The notes under the pieces: model-generated
Database searches by the model: none
What the model saw: only the letters and a program-made list of their open reading frames with translations
Told to the model about the DNA's origin: nothing
Part shown: in pieces, positions 1-9,016 of the stretch
Layout: each line of letters starts with the position of its first letter
How positions within the stretch are numbered: position 1 is the first letter of the stretch
NCBI GenBank assembly: GCA_905235745.1
Contig: CAJOMN010000002.1
Location: forward strand, 1 to 64,000
Direction: 5' to 3'
Source of the DNA: an uncultured Lachnospiraceae bacterium
GTDB lineage: Bacteria > Bacillota > Clostridia > Lachnospirales > Lachnospiraceae
Length of the DNA: 64,000 nucleotides
Program-made: the position numbers and the translations under genes

Positions 1-1
1 G

Positions 2-283
2 CAAGAGAAGATAGAGGCTTTTGAAGAGCAGGGAATAATAATAGATGATCAACTCGAAAGCGGGGTGAGCGATATGTGTAATTATGGAAGTTATGTAGCA
101 GCATCAAGCGAAAAGAAGGGATTGGAGCGAGGACTGGAACAGGGCCTGGCGCAGGGTGTCGGTGGAACAATATCAATACTTCGTGACATGAACGTTCCTG
201 AAAGGGAAATAGCAGAAAGAATAAAGGCTAAATTTGATCTTACAGATGAAGAGGTAGATTCCTACCTGTGTGTTAATGCCTAA
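2..283 (+). CDS. Rpn-family PD-(D/E)XK nuclease/transposase, C-terminal fragment (5' end off window)
   Basis: The frame is open from base 2, so this is the last 93 codons of a longer gene; the internal GTG at 65 need not be a start. The tail has the helical, Gly/Glu-rich stretch GLERGLEQGLAQG followed by a short helix (PEREIAERIKAKFDLTDEEV) typical of the C-terminus of Rpn/PDDEXK_2 recombination-promoting nucleases, which are common multi-copy genes in Lachnospiraceae. The nuclease core would lie to the left and cannot be seen. It ends 111 bases before a tRNA. Family assignment rests on the tail only and is moderate. Confidence 0.6.
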   Translation, partial: QEKIEAFEEQGIIIDDQLESGVSDMCNYGSYVAASSEKKGLERGLEQGLAQGVGGTISILRDMNVPEREIAERIKAKFDLTDEEVDSYLCVNA

Positions 284-351
284 AATACGAGGGAGAGGTT
301 ACACATATAATAAACCTTGCGACAATGCGCAGGCCGATCATAGATAGGTGC

Positions 352-380
352 TTGTAAAAGGCGTCGCCCGGTGTTAAAAT
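352..380 (+). promoter_or_regulatory. Sigma-A promoter of tRNA-Gly
   Basis: TTGTAA at 352-357 and TAAAAT at 375-380 are separated by exactly 17 bases. Transcription would start near 387, about 7 bases before the mature tRNA 5' end, which fits a single-gene tRNA unit. Confidence 0.6.
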
Positions 381-393
381 GTCGTTGTCAGCC

Positions 394-464
394 GCAGGGT
401 TAGTACATCGGTAGTACATCGGCTTCCCAAGCCGAGGAGGCGGGTTCGATTCCCGTACCCTGCT
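394..464 (+). tRNA. tRNA-Gly (anticodon CCC)
   Basis: The cloverleaf can be drawn by hand. The acceptor stem GCAGGGT (394-400) pairs with ACCCTGC (457-463). The D stem is GTAC/GTAC. The anticodon stem TCGGC/GCCGA closes the loop TTCCCAA, giving anticodon CCC. The T arm has a TTCGATT loop on a GCGGG/CCCGT stem. The discriminator base is T464 and CCA is not encoded. CCC reads GGG glycine codons. A promoter and a terminator flank it closely, so it is its own transcription unit. Confidence 0.93.
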
Positions 465-479
465 CTCGGTAAACTCATA

Positions 480-517
480 AAAACGCTTGAAATCAGACTT
501 TCAAGGGTTTTTATTTT
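480..517 (+). terminator. Rho-independent terminator of the tRNA-Gly unit
   Basis: AAAACGCTTGAAA (480-492) pairs with TTTCAAGGGTTTT (499-511) around loop TCAGAC, 12 of 13 positions paired, followed by a T-rich tract to 517. Confidence 0.8.
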
Positions 518-587
518 TACTCAGTTCCCGCGGCGCCGGTTAGGATACGAACAGCGCAGCAGGAAAGGATACTGTAAGGAAGTAGTA

Positions 588-1937
588 ATGCAGGGAAAAA
601 CAATGACGGAGGGTGCTCCGTGGAAACATATACTAAGGTTTGCACTGCCGGTTCTGGCAGGTTCGCTTCTCCAACAACTCTATAATACCGTTGATGCCAT
701 AATAGTAGGCAATTATTCCGGCGAAGCTTCGCTCTCCGCTGTAGGAACTACAGGGACTTTTGCGTTTCTGTTCCTCGCACTTGCTATCGGCTTTTCATCC
801 GGTAACGGTGTTGTCGTTGCCCAGCACTACGGAGCGGGAAATACAACACTTGTAAGGGAGAATGCGTCTACAGGCATCATAATGCTGTTGGGCATGGGAG
901 TTGTATCCATGCTGGTGGGGATTATAACGGCAAGACCTGCCTATTCGTATCTTGTTTCGGTACCTGATGATTTTCTGGATCTTACGCTTATATATTTCCG
1001 TATCTATGCAGTGGGGCTTGTATTCCAGTTCGGCTACAATATCTTCTCATCCATACTCCGCGCGGTGGGTGACAGCGCGGCAACATTGTATTTCCTTCTT
1101 ATTGCCTCGGTGCTGAATATCGGACTCGATATTCTCTTTGTGGCAGGACTGTCATGGGGAGTTGCCGGAGCGGCGATCGCGACTGATATTTCACAGGTTG
1201 CGTGTTTTGTGGCGGCGTATCTTTACATGACAAGAAAATACCCCGTATTCAGGTTCAGGCTGTCCGAGTATAAATGGAATCCGGATCATGCGAAGAAAAC
1301 GGTAAAAGTTGGTTTTCCGATCGCGCTTCAGCTTATTGTCGTGTCGTTCGGGCTTACTTTTATTCAAAGAGCGGTAAACGAATTCGGACAGGCAATGACA
1401 GCGTCTTTTACTGTCGGACAGAGGATAGAGATGTATCTGAACCTCCCCTGCAATGCTTTTCAGACGACACTTGCGACATATACGGGTCAGAATATCGGGG
1501 CGGGAAAGATAAAACGTGTCAAAACGGGTGTAAGGCAGACGGTGCTTATATCGCTGCTGATGACGGTATGTATATCCGGAGCTGTATGGCTCTTTGCGGG
1601 ACAGATAATCACATTGTTCGCCCTTTCGTCCCAGGCTGCCGTATACTGCGGGGCGCACCTTAAGACCGTTGCGTTCGTTAATATCATCCTGGCGGGATAT
1701 GTGCCGCTGTTCGGAGTATTTCAGGGAGCAAACCACAGCGGAGTACCAACGGTCGTGGCCACGGGGGCACTTGGCATGAGAGTGCTTGTTACATACCTGT
1801 TCCGTCACAGCAGTATTTTCGGCTATTCCATAATATGGTGGAATGGCCTGTTCGGATTCGGGGTAGGATTTCTCATAACCTGGTCATATTATCTGAGCGG
1901 AAAATGGCAGGATAATGCGTTGATCGCACGATCCTGA
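588..1937 (+). CDS. MATE family multidrug/organic cation exporter
   Basis: A 449-residue integral membrane protein with about 12 hydrophobic spans, the usual size for MATE transporters, which export drugs or metabolites in exchange for Na+ or H+. The N-terminal stretch matches the family: a Pro in the first helix (ALPVLAGSLLQQLYNTVDAI), a VDAIIVG motif, then GFSSGNGVVVAQHYGAG. The second half repeats the pattern (QRIEMYLNLPCNAFQTTLATYTGQNIGAGK). AAGGAAG lies 6-12 bases upstream of the ATG. The substrate cannot be inferred. It is followed after 93 bases by an alpha-galactosidase, which suggests only proximity, not shared function. Confidence 0.9.
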   Translation: MQGKTMTEGAPWKHILRFALPVLAGSLLQQLYNTVDAIIVGNYSGEASLSAVGTTGTFAFLFLALAIGFSSGNGVVVAQHYGAGNTTLVRENASTGIIMLLGMGVVSMLVGIITARPAYSYLVSVPDDFLDLTLIYFRIYAVGLVFQFGYNIFSSILRAVGDSAATLYFLLIASVLNIGLDILFVAGLSWGVAGAAIATDISQVACFVAAYLYMTRKYPVFRFRLSEYKWNPDHAKKTVKVGFPIALQLIVVSFGLTFIQRAVNEFGQAMTASFTVGQRIEMYLNLPCNAFQTTLATYTGQNIGAGKIKRVKTGVRQTVLISLLMTVCISGAVWLFAGQIITLFALSSQAAVYCGAHLKTVAFVNIILAGYVPLFGVFQGANHSGVPTVVATGALGMRVLVTYLFRHSSIFGYSIIWWNGLFGFGVGFLITWSYYLSGKWQDNALIARS

Positions 1938-2030
1938 TATGATATAAAACGGAGGAAGGAAGAAGTTTATACTCGATAATGCTAAGATGAATGAGATCAC
2001 GGATTCGCTTGCACATAGACGGAGGGATTT

Positions 2031-4388
2031 ATGATAAGACATATTGATGACACCTTTATTCTTGACACGGCAAATACGACGTATGCTTTCAGGGTGTTTG
2101 ACAACGGATATCTTGAGCATCTGTATTACGGCAGGAAAATACACATATGCGATGAGTCGGGACTTGTAACCGCGCCGCTTATCGAAAAGCACGAATTTGC
2201 CCAGGGAAACAGCTGCGTGTACGACGATAATACCACGTCATATACTTTAAATGATATCAGGCTGGAGTTTTCCGCGAACGGAAAAGGAGATGCGAGGGAG
2301 CCGTTCATAGAAGTGGTACATGCGGACGGGAGCAGAACATCGGATTTCGTATTCGAAAGCGCTGAAATGGTGAACGGTAAGAAGCCTCTTAAGACGCTTC
2401 CTTCATCACACGATGATGACAATGAATGCAACGGGCTCATCATTACCCTTGTCGATAGGAATTATGGTCTTGCAGTCGAACTTTCATATTATGTGTTTGA
2501 AAAATGCGATGTGATAACAAGGAGCGCCAGACTTATCAACAACAGCGGGGATAATGTCAGAGTGCTCCGCTTCATGTCCGTGCAGATTGATACAAGCAGG
2601 AACGATTATATCTTCACGACGTTTAACGGCGCATGGACAAGGGAAATGTCCAGATGCGATCATAAGACGAGCCCGGGGAGAATAGTGAACGGATCACGCA
2701 GCGGAGCGTCATCGGCGACTGCCAATCCCTTTGTGATGTTTGGTGAAGAATGCACTTCTGAGAATGCCGGGATAGCATACGGGTTCAATCTTATATACAG
2801 CGGCAACCATATAGAGACGGTATCGGTCAGCGAATTCGGAAAGCTCCGGTTCCTTTGCGGGATCAATCCGGACGGATTCGAGTATACATTAGGTCCGGGT
2901 GAGGATTTTGAAGCACCCGAGGCAGTGCTTACAATGTCAGATGAAGGATATAACGGCATGTCTCATAACATGCATACGTTTGTTTCGTATCATATTCTGC
3001 GTGGAAACTGGGCAAACACCGAGCGCCCTATACTGCTTAACAGCTGGGAAGCCGCTTATTTTGATATTTCCGAATACAAGCTGCTGAGAATGGCAAGACG
3101 CGCCAGATCAGTCGGGATCGAGATGTTTGTCATGGACGACGGGTGGTTCGGACACCGTGACAATGACACGTCATCACTGGGAGACTGGTATGCCGACAGG
3201 AGGAAGCTGCCGGGCGGAGTGAGGCGCCTATCCGACAAGATCCATGATATGGGACTCGGATTCGGGATCTGGGTAGAGCCGGAAATGGTCAATGAGGACA
3301 GCGAACTGTACAGGGCGCACCCCGACTGGGCTATGAGAATACCGGGCAAACCGCATTCACCGGGCCGCAACCAGATGATACTCGATCTTGCCAATCCCGA
3401 AGTATGCAAATATCTGACCGATATACTGTCACAGTTGTTTGAAGAGGGAAATATCGATTATGTGAAGTGGGATATGAACAGAACCATGACAGACATCTAT
3501 TCGCCGTATCTTCCTGCCGACAGACAGGGTGAGACGGCGCACAGATATATGATCGGACTGTACGGCATCCTTGAGGAGCTGACCGGAAGATTCCCGGATA
3601 TACTGTTTGAAGGATGTGCTTCGGGTGGAGGCAGGTTTGATCTCGGAATGCTCTGTTATTTCTCGCAGATATGGGGAAGTGACGACACGGATGCGGTTGA
3701 GAGAGTCAGGATCCAGACGGGATACAGTTATGCCTATCCTCCGAGAACGGTCAGCGCGCATGTATCATCTGTTCCGAATCATCAGACATTGCGCGTGACT
3801 CCTCTTGAGACGAGATTTGATGTCGCCGCTTTCGGATCGCTCGGATATGAGCTTAATCTGTGCGACCTTGATCAGGACAGCCTTGATGCGATAAGGGAAC
3901 AGATCATGCTGTACAAAAAGTGGAGACGTGTATTCCAGATGGGCAGGTTCTACAGAACCAAAGACCGGTATGATCCCGATCATACTACATGGAACGTTGT
4001 ATCTCCTGACAGGACAAAGGCGGTGGCGATGATGTTCCGGACGCTCGATGTACCGAACGATCAGAGAGGCAACTTGAAAATGCACGGACTTGAAGCCGAC
4101 AAGAAGTATCATGTATATAACAGACCGTTCAGGCTTGACGCCAGAATATTCGGCGACCTTATCAATATGGCAACTCCCGTGCACGTTAAGAACGGATCGG
4201 CATTCCACGATATAATATCCCGTTTTGTGAAGCTTGCCGGAGAGACGGAGGATGTGTACATATACGGAGATACACTCTCTGAGGCCGGCATAATGCTGTC
4301 TCCCGCTTTTGCATCTACGGGATATAACGAACAGACCAGGGTATTCCCCGATTTTGCTTCAAGACTTTACTTTGCTGAAAAAGTATGA
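2031..4388 (+). CDS. Alpha-galactosidase, glycoside hydrolase family 36
   Basis: Hydrolyses terminal alpha-1,6-galactosyl residues of raffinose-family sugars or galactomannan. The 785-residue length and layout fit the tetrameric GH36 enzymes: an N-terminal beta-sandwich (about 1-310), a TIM barrel (about 320-660) and a C-terminal beta domain. The nucleophile motif YVKWDMNR puts Asp at 481. The acid/base region SDDTDAVERVRIQ starts at residue 550. FEGCASGGGRFDLGML between them is also diagnostic. There is no signal peptide, so it acts in the cytoplasm on imported oligosaccharides. GGAGGG precedes the ATG. No sugar transporter is adjacent. Confidence 0.95.
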   Translation: MIRHIDDTFILDTANTTYAFRVFDNGYLEHLYYGRKIHICDESGLVTAPLIEKHEFAQGNSCVYDDNTTSYTLNDIRLEFSANGKGDAREPFIEVVHADGSRTSDFVFESAEMVNGKKPLKTLPSSHDDDNECNGLIITLVDRNYGLAVELSYYVFEKCDVITRSARLINNSGDNVRVLRFMSVQIDTSRNDYIFTTFNGAWTREMSRCDHKTSPGRIVNGSRSGASSATANPFVMFGEECTSENAGIAYGFNLIYSGNHIETVSVSEFGKLRFLCGINPDGFEYTLGPGEDFEAPEAVLTMSDEGYNGMSHNMHTFVSYHILRGNWANTERPILLNSWEAAYFDISEYKLLRMARRARSVGIEMFVMDDGWFGHRDNDTSSLGDWYADRRKLPGGVRRLSDKIHDMGLGFGIWVEPEMVNEDSELYRAHPDWAMRIPGKPHSPGRNQMILDLANPEVCKYLTDILSQLFEEGNIDYVKWDMNRTMTDIYSPYLPADRQGETAHRYMIGLYGILEELTGRFPDILFEGCASGGGRFDLGMLCYFSQIWGSDDTDAVERVRIQTGYSYAYPPRTVSAHVSSVPNHQTLRVTPLETRFDVAAFGSLGYELNLCDLDQDSLDAIREQIMLYKKWRRVFQMGRFYRTKDRYDPDHTTWNVVSPDRTKAVAMMFRTLDVPNDQRGNLKMHGLEADKKYHVYNRPFRLDARIFGDLINMATPVHVKNGSAFHDIISRFVKLAGETEDVYIYGDTLSEAGIMLSPAFASTGYNEQTRVFPDFASRLYFAEKV

Positions 4389-4429
4389 GATATTCTATTA
4401 AAAACTTTCGGAAGGACGATTAAATCTTC

Positions 4430-5008
4430 ATGGACAGTAAGAATATAGAGATCAGGTGGCATGGACGCGGAGGACAGGGAGCCAAGACAGCGGCGCTGTT
4501 GCTTGCGGATGTATGCTTCAAGACAGGCGCGTATGTTCAGGGATTCCCGGAATACGGCCCCGAGCGTATGGGCGCTCCGATCACGGCATTCAACAGGATC
4601 AGCGATAAAGAGATCCGTGTTCATTCGAACATATACAATCCGGATCTTGTAGTGGTCGTTGATGAGACGCTGCTTTCGTCTGTTGACGTTACATCGGGAC
4701 TAAAAGAGGACGGGGCGCTGATAGTCAATACGGATAAGGAACCCGATGACATCAGACCTTTTCTTAACGGCTATGCGGGAAGCGTATATACAGTCGATGC
4801 AAGGAAGATTTCAATGGATGCGCTCGGCAGGTACTTTCCCAATTCGCCGATGCTCGCAGCCGCCGTCGCAATATCCCACGTAATGGATAAGGATGATTTT
4901 ATCAGGGAAATGAGGGCGTCATATGAGCACAAGTTCGCCAAGAAGCCTGAAGTTATCGAGGGAAATATGAAGGCGCTAACGGAAACCTTTGCGGCGCTCG
5001 GATATTAG
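4430..5008 (+). CDS. porC: 2-oxoacid:ferredoxin oxidoreductase, gamma subunit
   Basis: First gene of a four-subunit oxidoreductase that decarboxylates a 2-oxoacid (probably pyruvate) to an acyl-CoA and reduces ferredoxin. The 192 residues match the gamma subunit: the N-terminal HGRGGQGAKTAALLLADV motif, then FPEYGPERMGAPITAF, typical of POR gamma domains. The order gamma-delta-alpha-beta is that of the archaeal and Thermotoga multi-subunit enzymes. The stop is 18 bases before the delta-subunit start. The exact 2-oxoacid (pyruvate against branched-chain) cannot be settled from motifs. Confidence 0.9.
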   Translation: MDSKNIEIRWHGRGGQGAKTAALLLADVCFKTGAYVQGFPEYGPERMGAPITAFNRISDKEIRVHSNIYNPDLVVVVDETLLSSVDVTSGLKEDGALIVNTDKEPDDIRPFLNGYAGSVYTVDARKISMDALGRYFPNSPMLAAAVAISHVMDKDDFIREMRASYEHKFAKKPEVIEGNMKALTETFAALGY

Positions 5009-5026
5009 TTATTGAAAGGAAAGCAG

Positions 5027-5320
5027 ATGAGAACGGATATAAGCAATATCAATGAGCAGTCCCCGTGCGAGGATCTTACGGAAGGACTCATGATTTTTGC
5101 CGGAGGCACTTCAAAGGATTTCAAGACCGGAGAGTGGAGGGTAGACACGCCCGTGTTTGATAAGGAAAAATGCAAACAGTGCCTTTTGTGCGCTCCCGTG
5201 TGTCCGGACGGATGCATTCCGGTGCACGACGGAAAAAGAGAAGATTTTGACATGGATCACTGCAAGGGATGCGGAATATGTGAAAAAGCATGCCCGTTCG
5301 GTGCCATAAGGATGGAATAG
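5027..5320 (+). CDS. porD: 2-oxoacid:ferredoxin oxidoreductase, delta (ferredoxin) subunit
   Basis: A 97-residue protein with two [4Fe-4S] motifs: CKQCLLCAPVCP and CKGCGICEKACP, each CxxCxxCxxxCP. It carries electrons from the catalytic site to ferredoxin. A longer reading from a TTG at 5012 is possible, but GAAAGGA at 5014-5020 is placed correctly for the ATG at 5027, so that start is chosen. It sits between the gamma and alpha subunit genes. Confidence 0.93.
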   Translation: MRTDISNINEQSPCEDLTEGLMIFAGGTSKDFKTGEWRVDTPVFDKEKCKQCLLCAPVCPDGCIPVHDGKREDFDMDHCKGCGICEKACPFGAIRME

Positions 5321-5331
5321 GGAGGATCATC

Positions 5332-6525
5332 ATGAGCAGAAAAGACCGTATGTCAGGCAATGAAGCGGTAGCTTATGCGATTCGTCAGGTCAATCCTGAT
5401 GTCATGCCGGCGTTTCCGATAACACCGTCAACGGAGATACCGCAGCTTGTTTCGACATATATTGCAAACGGTGAAATGGATACGGAATTTATTCCGGTGG
5501 AATCGGAACATTCATCCATGAGCGCGGCTGTTGGAGCGGAGGCAGCGGGCGCCAGGAGCATGACGGCAACGTCGTCGTGCGGACTCGCTTTAATGTGGGA
5601 GGAGCTGCTTGTCGCGGCATCCAACAGGCTTCCGGTCGTACTGACGCTTGTAAACAGAACACTTTCCGGTCCTATCAATATCAACTGCGACCATTCGGAC
5701 TCGATGGGTGCGAGAGATACGGGGTGGATCCAGATATATGCGGAGAACAATCAGGAGGCGTATGACAACTTCATTCAGGCGTTTCCGATCGCGGAAGACG
5801 AAAGGGTTCATCTTCCCGTAATGGTCTGCCAGGACGGGTTCATAACGAGCCATGCGGTTCAGAATATCCTGCTTGAAGAAGACAGTGATGTCAAAGAGTT
5901 TGTCGGCGAGTACCATCCCGAAGAGTATCTGCTCAATCCCGGCAGGCCCATTGCAGTAGGTCCGTATGCCGTGTCGAATTATTCCATGGAGGCCAAATAC
6001 AATCAGGAAGCGGCAATGATAAGGTCCAAGGAAGTAATAAAAGAGGTAGCCGCGAAATTCAGGGAGAAATTCGGCAGAGGATTTGATCTGTTTGAGGAAT
6101 ACAGATGCGAGGATGCAGATTACATCATGCTTATAATGGGAAGCGCTTCCGGATGTGCCAAGCAGGCCGCCGATGAGCTAAGACAGCAGGGTGTGAAGGC
6201 GGGAGTGCTGAAGCTCAGGGTATTTCGCCCGTTTCCTGCCGAAGAGATCGCATCTGCGCTTTCAAAATGCAAAGCTGTAGCAGTAATGGACAGATGCGAG
6301 AGCTATAACGGACACGGTGGACCGCTGTCATGCGAGGTTCCCGCGGCACTGTTCATGAACGGTATCAATACGAAGGTCATTAATTATGTGTACGGTCTTG
6401 CGGGACGCGATTTTACCGTCAGTAACGCGGCGGAAGTATTCGGAGAATTAAAGGATGCAGCCGGTGGCGGACAGAATATCAGACAGTGCAGGTATGTGGG
6501 TCTTCGCACAAGAGAGGGGCAATAA
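5332..6525 (+). CDS. porA: 2-oxoacid:ferredoxin oxidoreductase, alpha subunit
   Basis: A 397-residue alpha subunit. Near the N-terminus it has FPITPSTEIPQL, the conserved 2-oxoacid-binding loop of POR alpha chains, then ATSSCGLALMWEELLVAA. The C-terminal part carries MGSASGCAKQAADELR and MDRCESYNGHGGPL, typical of PorA domain II. The start ATG at 5332 has GGAGGA 5-10 bases upstream; an in-frame start 42 bases earlier lies inside porD and is less likely. The stop codon abuts the porB start, so the two are probably translationally coupled. Confidence 0.93.
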   Translation: MSRKDRMSGNEAVAYAIRQVNPDVMPAFPITPSTEIPQLVSTYIANGEMDTEFIPVESEHSSMSAAVGAEAAGARSMTATSSCGLALMWEELLVAASNRLPVVLTLVNRTLSGPININCDHSDSMGARDTGWIQIYAENNQEAYDNFIQAFPIAEDERVHLPVMVCQDGFITSHAVQNILLEEDSDVKEFVGEYHPEEYLLNPGRPIAVGPYAVSNYSMEAKYNQEAAMIRSKEVIKEVAAKFREKFGRGFDLFEEYRCEDADYIMLIMGSASGCAKQAADELRQQGVKAGVLKLRVFRPFPAEEIASALSKCKAVAVMDRCESYNGHGGPLSCEVPAALFMNGINTKVINYVYGLAGRDFTVSNAAEVFGELKDAAGGGQNIRQCRYVGLRTREGQ

Positions 6526-7467
6526 ATGGCAGGATATAATCTGAAAGATGTAATGAGCAGGCCGGAGAGGCTTGCGCCCGGTCACAGGATGTGCGCCGGA
6601 TGCGGAGCTACGATCGGAGTCCGCGCTGTCCTGCGTGCTCTTCACGAAGGAGACCGGGCAGTAATAGGAAATGCGACGGGATGTCTTGAAGTATCGTCTT
6701 TCATGTATCCTTATACGGCATGGGAAGACAGTTACATCCACAATGCATTCGAAAATGCGGGAGCAACGTTATCGGGAGCCGAGACAGCGTACAGGGCACT
6801 CAAGAAGAGAGGAAGGCTGCCGGAAGATGAAAATTATAAATTCATTACCTTTGGCGGCGACGGCGGTACATACGACATAGGTTTCCAGTCTCTTTCGGGA
6901 GCCATGGAACGCGGACACGATATGGTATATGTATGCTATGACAACGGAGCATACATGAACACCGGTATCCAGAGGTCTTCCGCGACCCCGCGCTTTGCGG
7001 ATACCACAACAACGCCCGTGGGAAGCGCCAGCAACGGTAAGCTTCAGAGCCGCAAGGATCTGTCGGCGATAATCGCCGAGCATAATGTGCCTTATGTCGC
7101 GCAGACTACGTTCACACGCGATTTTAAGGATATCCATGTCAAGTCCGAGAAGGCGATATATACGGAAGGGGCGGCATTCCTGAATGTTCTGGCGCCGTGC
7201 CCCCGCGGATGGAGATATGAAACATCCGAGCTGATGAAGATATGCCAGCTTGCGATAGATACATGCTACTGGCCCATGTTCGAAGTCGATCACGGCAGCT
7301 GGAGGCTGACATATGAGCCGAAGACGAAGCTTCCGATAGAGGATTTCCTGAGAGAGCAGGGCAGGTTTAAGCATCTGTTCAAACCGGGCAATGAGGATCT
7401 GATCGTACAGTTTCAGGAAGAAGTAGACAGAAGATGGGAAGATCTTCTGTACAGGTGCAACAGGTAA
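6526..7467 (+). CDS. porB: 2-oxoacid:ferredoxin oxidoreductase, beta (thiamine diphosphate) subunit
   Basis: A 313-residue beta subunit that binds thiamine diphosphate and a [4Fe-4S] cluster. MCAGCGATIG near residue 23 supplies cluster cysteines with CLEVSS further on. FGGDGGTYDIGFQSLSGAM is the GDG thiamine motif, and YDNGAYMNTGIQRSSATP is the downstream conserved loop. The ATG directly follows the porA TAA without a spacer. It completes the porCDAB set and is followed 12 bases later by the CbiET-like gene. Confidence 0.93.
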   Translation: MAGYNLKDVMSRPERLAPGHRMCAGCGATIGVRAVLRALHEGDRAVIGNATGCLEVSSFMYPYTAWEDSYIHNAFENAGATLSGAETAYRALKKRGRLPEDENYKFITFGGDGGTYDIGFQSLSGAMERGHDMVYVCYDNGAYMNTGIQRSSATPRFADTTTTPVGSASNGKLQSRKDLSAIIAEHNVPYVAQTTFTRDFKDIHVKSEKAIYTEGAAFLNVLAPCPRGWRYETSELMKICQLAIDTCYWPMFEVDHGSWRLTYEPKTKLPIEDFLREQGRFKHLFKPGNEDLIVQFQEEVDRRWEDLLYRCNR

Positions 7468-7479
7468 CGGAGGTGTTAT

Positions 7480-8385
7480 ATGGAAGGCGATCTGTTTAAC
7501 AACAAACGTATTATCTCGTGGCTGGAGTACTTCTCCGATAATACGGATATCGATCTCGAGCATGTCAAGATACTTGATATCACGAAGAAGAACAAAAATC
7601 TCATACCGACATGCGAGGTTCACAGATGTGTTCTTGTATTTACCGAGGCGGGTCATTCGGACATTTTCTACAGGATGTACAATGCGGGTCTCGGAGACTG
7701 CAAGGTCATATACAATGAGGGAAGCGAGCCGGAGGGCCCGATCAAGGAAGATGACGTTTCCAATATGATCGACCGCGGTATCAACGCTTCTGCCGGAATG
7801 ATCATACTGAACCCGAATGCAAGGGCGACCATGAGATTCGGCATAGACAACAGAAGCCTTGCAAAAGGAAGCGTCAAATATGTCGGAAGCGAGATAAGAG
7901 CCGTGATCCTCTCGAAGATGCAGATAGAGGAAGGCAAGAACATATGCGCGATATCGGCCGAGAGTATCGTTGTTGAAGCGGGGATACTCAACGGCGAGGG
8001 CGAGATCATCGCCGTTGAATATAATGCAAACGACAGAAACGCGCTTGAGGAGAACGTCGAGCAGTTCGGTATCAACAATGTAACGATCATCGATCATATC
8101 GACGATGACACAATGAAGGATCTTCCGGTTCCCGATGTCACGATGCTTGTCGCCAGTGCTTCAATGGAACAGGAAATAGACTGCCTGCTGAGGATCAATC
8201 CGAATATGGAATTTGTTATATATACGCTTGATTTTGTTCTGGCGGCGTCAATGATCGAAAAGTGCAAAAAGTTCTGCACATCCGATCCCGAAATAATACA
8301 GATAAGCGTTTCAAAGGTTACGAGCAGGCATAATGTCGAGGTGCAGCCGGCTCCGTGGATCATATCGTTCAAGGCCGGGACGTGA
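7480..8385 (+). CDS. Degenerate CbiET-like (precorrin methyltransferase-type) protein
   Basis: The 301-residue protein aligns by eye with CbiE-CbiT, the precorrin-6y methylase pair. LVFTEAGHSDIFYRMYNAGL resembles the end of a CbiE domain. IRAVILSKMQIEEGKNICAI leads into a CbiT-like Rossmann fold with EIIAVEYNANDRNALEENV and FGINNVTIIDH. The glycine-rich SAM loop expected after strand 1 (DVGAGSG type) reads AISAES at residues 157-162, so SAM binding is doubtful. No cobalamin gene lies nearby. GGAGGTG precedes the ATG and the gene is within the por operon. Function unknown; a regulatory or scaffold role for the oxidoreductase is only a guess. Confidence 0.6.
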   Translation: MEGDLFNNKRIISWLEYFSDNTDIDLEHVKILDITKKNKNLIPTCEVHRCVLVFTEAGHSDIFYRMYNAGLGDCKVIYNEGSEPEGPIKEDDVSNMIDRGINASAGMIILNPNARATMRFGIDNRSLAKGSVKYVGSEIRAVILSKMQIEEGKNICAISAESIVVEAGILNGEGEIIAVEYNANDRNALEENVEQFGINNVTIIDHIDDDTMKDLPVPDVTMLVASASMEQEIDCLLRINPNMEFVIYTLDFVLAASMIEKCKKFCTSDPEIIQISVSKVTSRHNVEVQPAPWIISFKAGT

Positions 8386-8386
8386 A

Positions 8387-9016
8387 ATGATAGATTTCGG
8401 CGAAGTAAAGCTTCTGAAGGTAGTTGCTGTAACGTCAGTAGGTGCTTTTGTTGACGGCGGAAGAGATAAGGACATACTGCTGCCCTTTGCACAGCAGACC
8501 AAACGGGTCGAAAAGGGCGAGGAGGTTCTGGTCAGCCTGTACACCGATAAGAGCGGCCGGCCGGCGCTTACGATGAATGTCTATGAATATCTGTCATGCG
8601 ATTCGCCGTATCATGTAGATGATGCGGTAAAGGGAAGGGTATATCAGATCAGTACGCGTTTCGGTGCATTTGTTGCAGTTGATGATATGTATTCCGCCCT
8701 TATCCCGTCGCGCGAGGTATATCCGGACATTCACATAGGTGATGTGATAGATGCGAGAGTCACACATGTAAGGGACGACGGTAAGCTGACGCTTTCCGCC
8801 CGCCAAAAGGCATACATACAGATGGATGCGGATGCCGCGCATATCATGGAGGTGCTGGATTCATGCGGGGGAGTGCTTCCGCTTTCGGATTCGGCCTCAC
8901 CCGAGGATATCAGGCAGAAGCTCGGAATGAGCAAGAATGCATTCAAACGTGCAGCCGGAAGGCTGTACAGGGAACACAGGATAGTAATAGAAGAGAACAT
9001 GATAAGGAGGCAGTGA
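8387..9016 (+). CDS. S1 RNA-binding domain protein, CvfB/YitL-like
   Basis: The 209-residue protein opens with GEVKLLKVVAVTSVGAFVD, an S1-type OB fold. A second S1 fold follows (GRVYQISTRFGAFVAVDDMYSALIPSREVY, ending DDGKLTLSARQK). The C-terminus (about 150-209) looks like the winged helix of CvfB (SPEDIRQKLGMSKNAFKRAAGRLYRE). CvfB proteins bind RNA and affect virulence and translation in Firmicutes. It is shorter than the usual 280-300 residues because there are two rather than three S1 folds. The ATG at 8387 follows the previous stop by one base; a longer reading upstream lies inside the previous gene. Confidence 0.8.
   Translation: MIDFGEVKLLKVVAVTSVGAFVDGGRDKDILLPFAQQTKRVEKGEEVLVSLYTDKSGRPALTMNVYEYLSCDSPYHVDDAVKGRVYQISTRFGAFVAVDDMYSALIPSREVYPDIHIGDVIDARVTHVRDDGKLTLSARQKAYIQMDADAAHIMEVLDSCGGVLPLSDSASPEDIRQKLGMSKNAFKRAAGRLYREHRIVIEENMIRRQ

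Noticed and set aside
333..340. GCCGATCA as a sigma-28 -10 element with TAAA upstream
   Set aside because: Spacer to TAAA (311-314) is 18 bases rather than 15 and no flagellar gene follows; a normal sigma-A promoter fits the tRNA better.
1938..2030. Possible remnant gene between MATE and alpha-galactosidase genes (GGAGGAAGG with an open frame ending at the next ATG)
   Set aside because: No start codon at a proper distance and too short to assign; could be chance.
6769..8097. 442-codon open frame on the - strand opposite porB and the CbiET-like gene
   Set aside because: It mirrors two well supported genes, has no recognisable motif and a low-complexity composition; it is a shadow of + strand codon bias.
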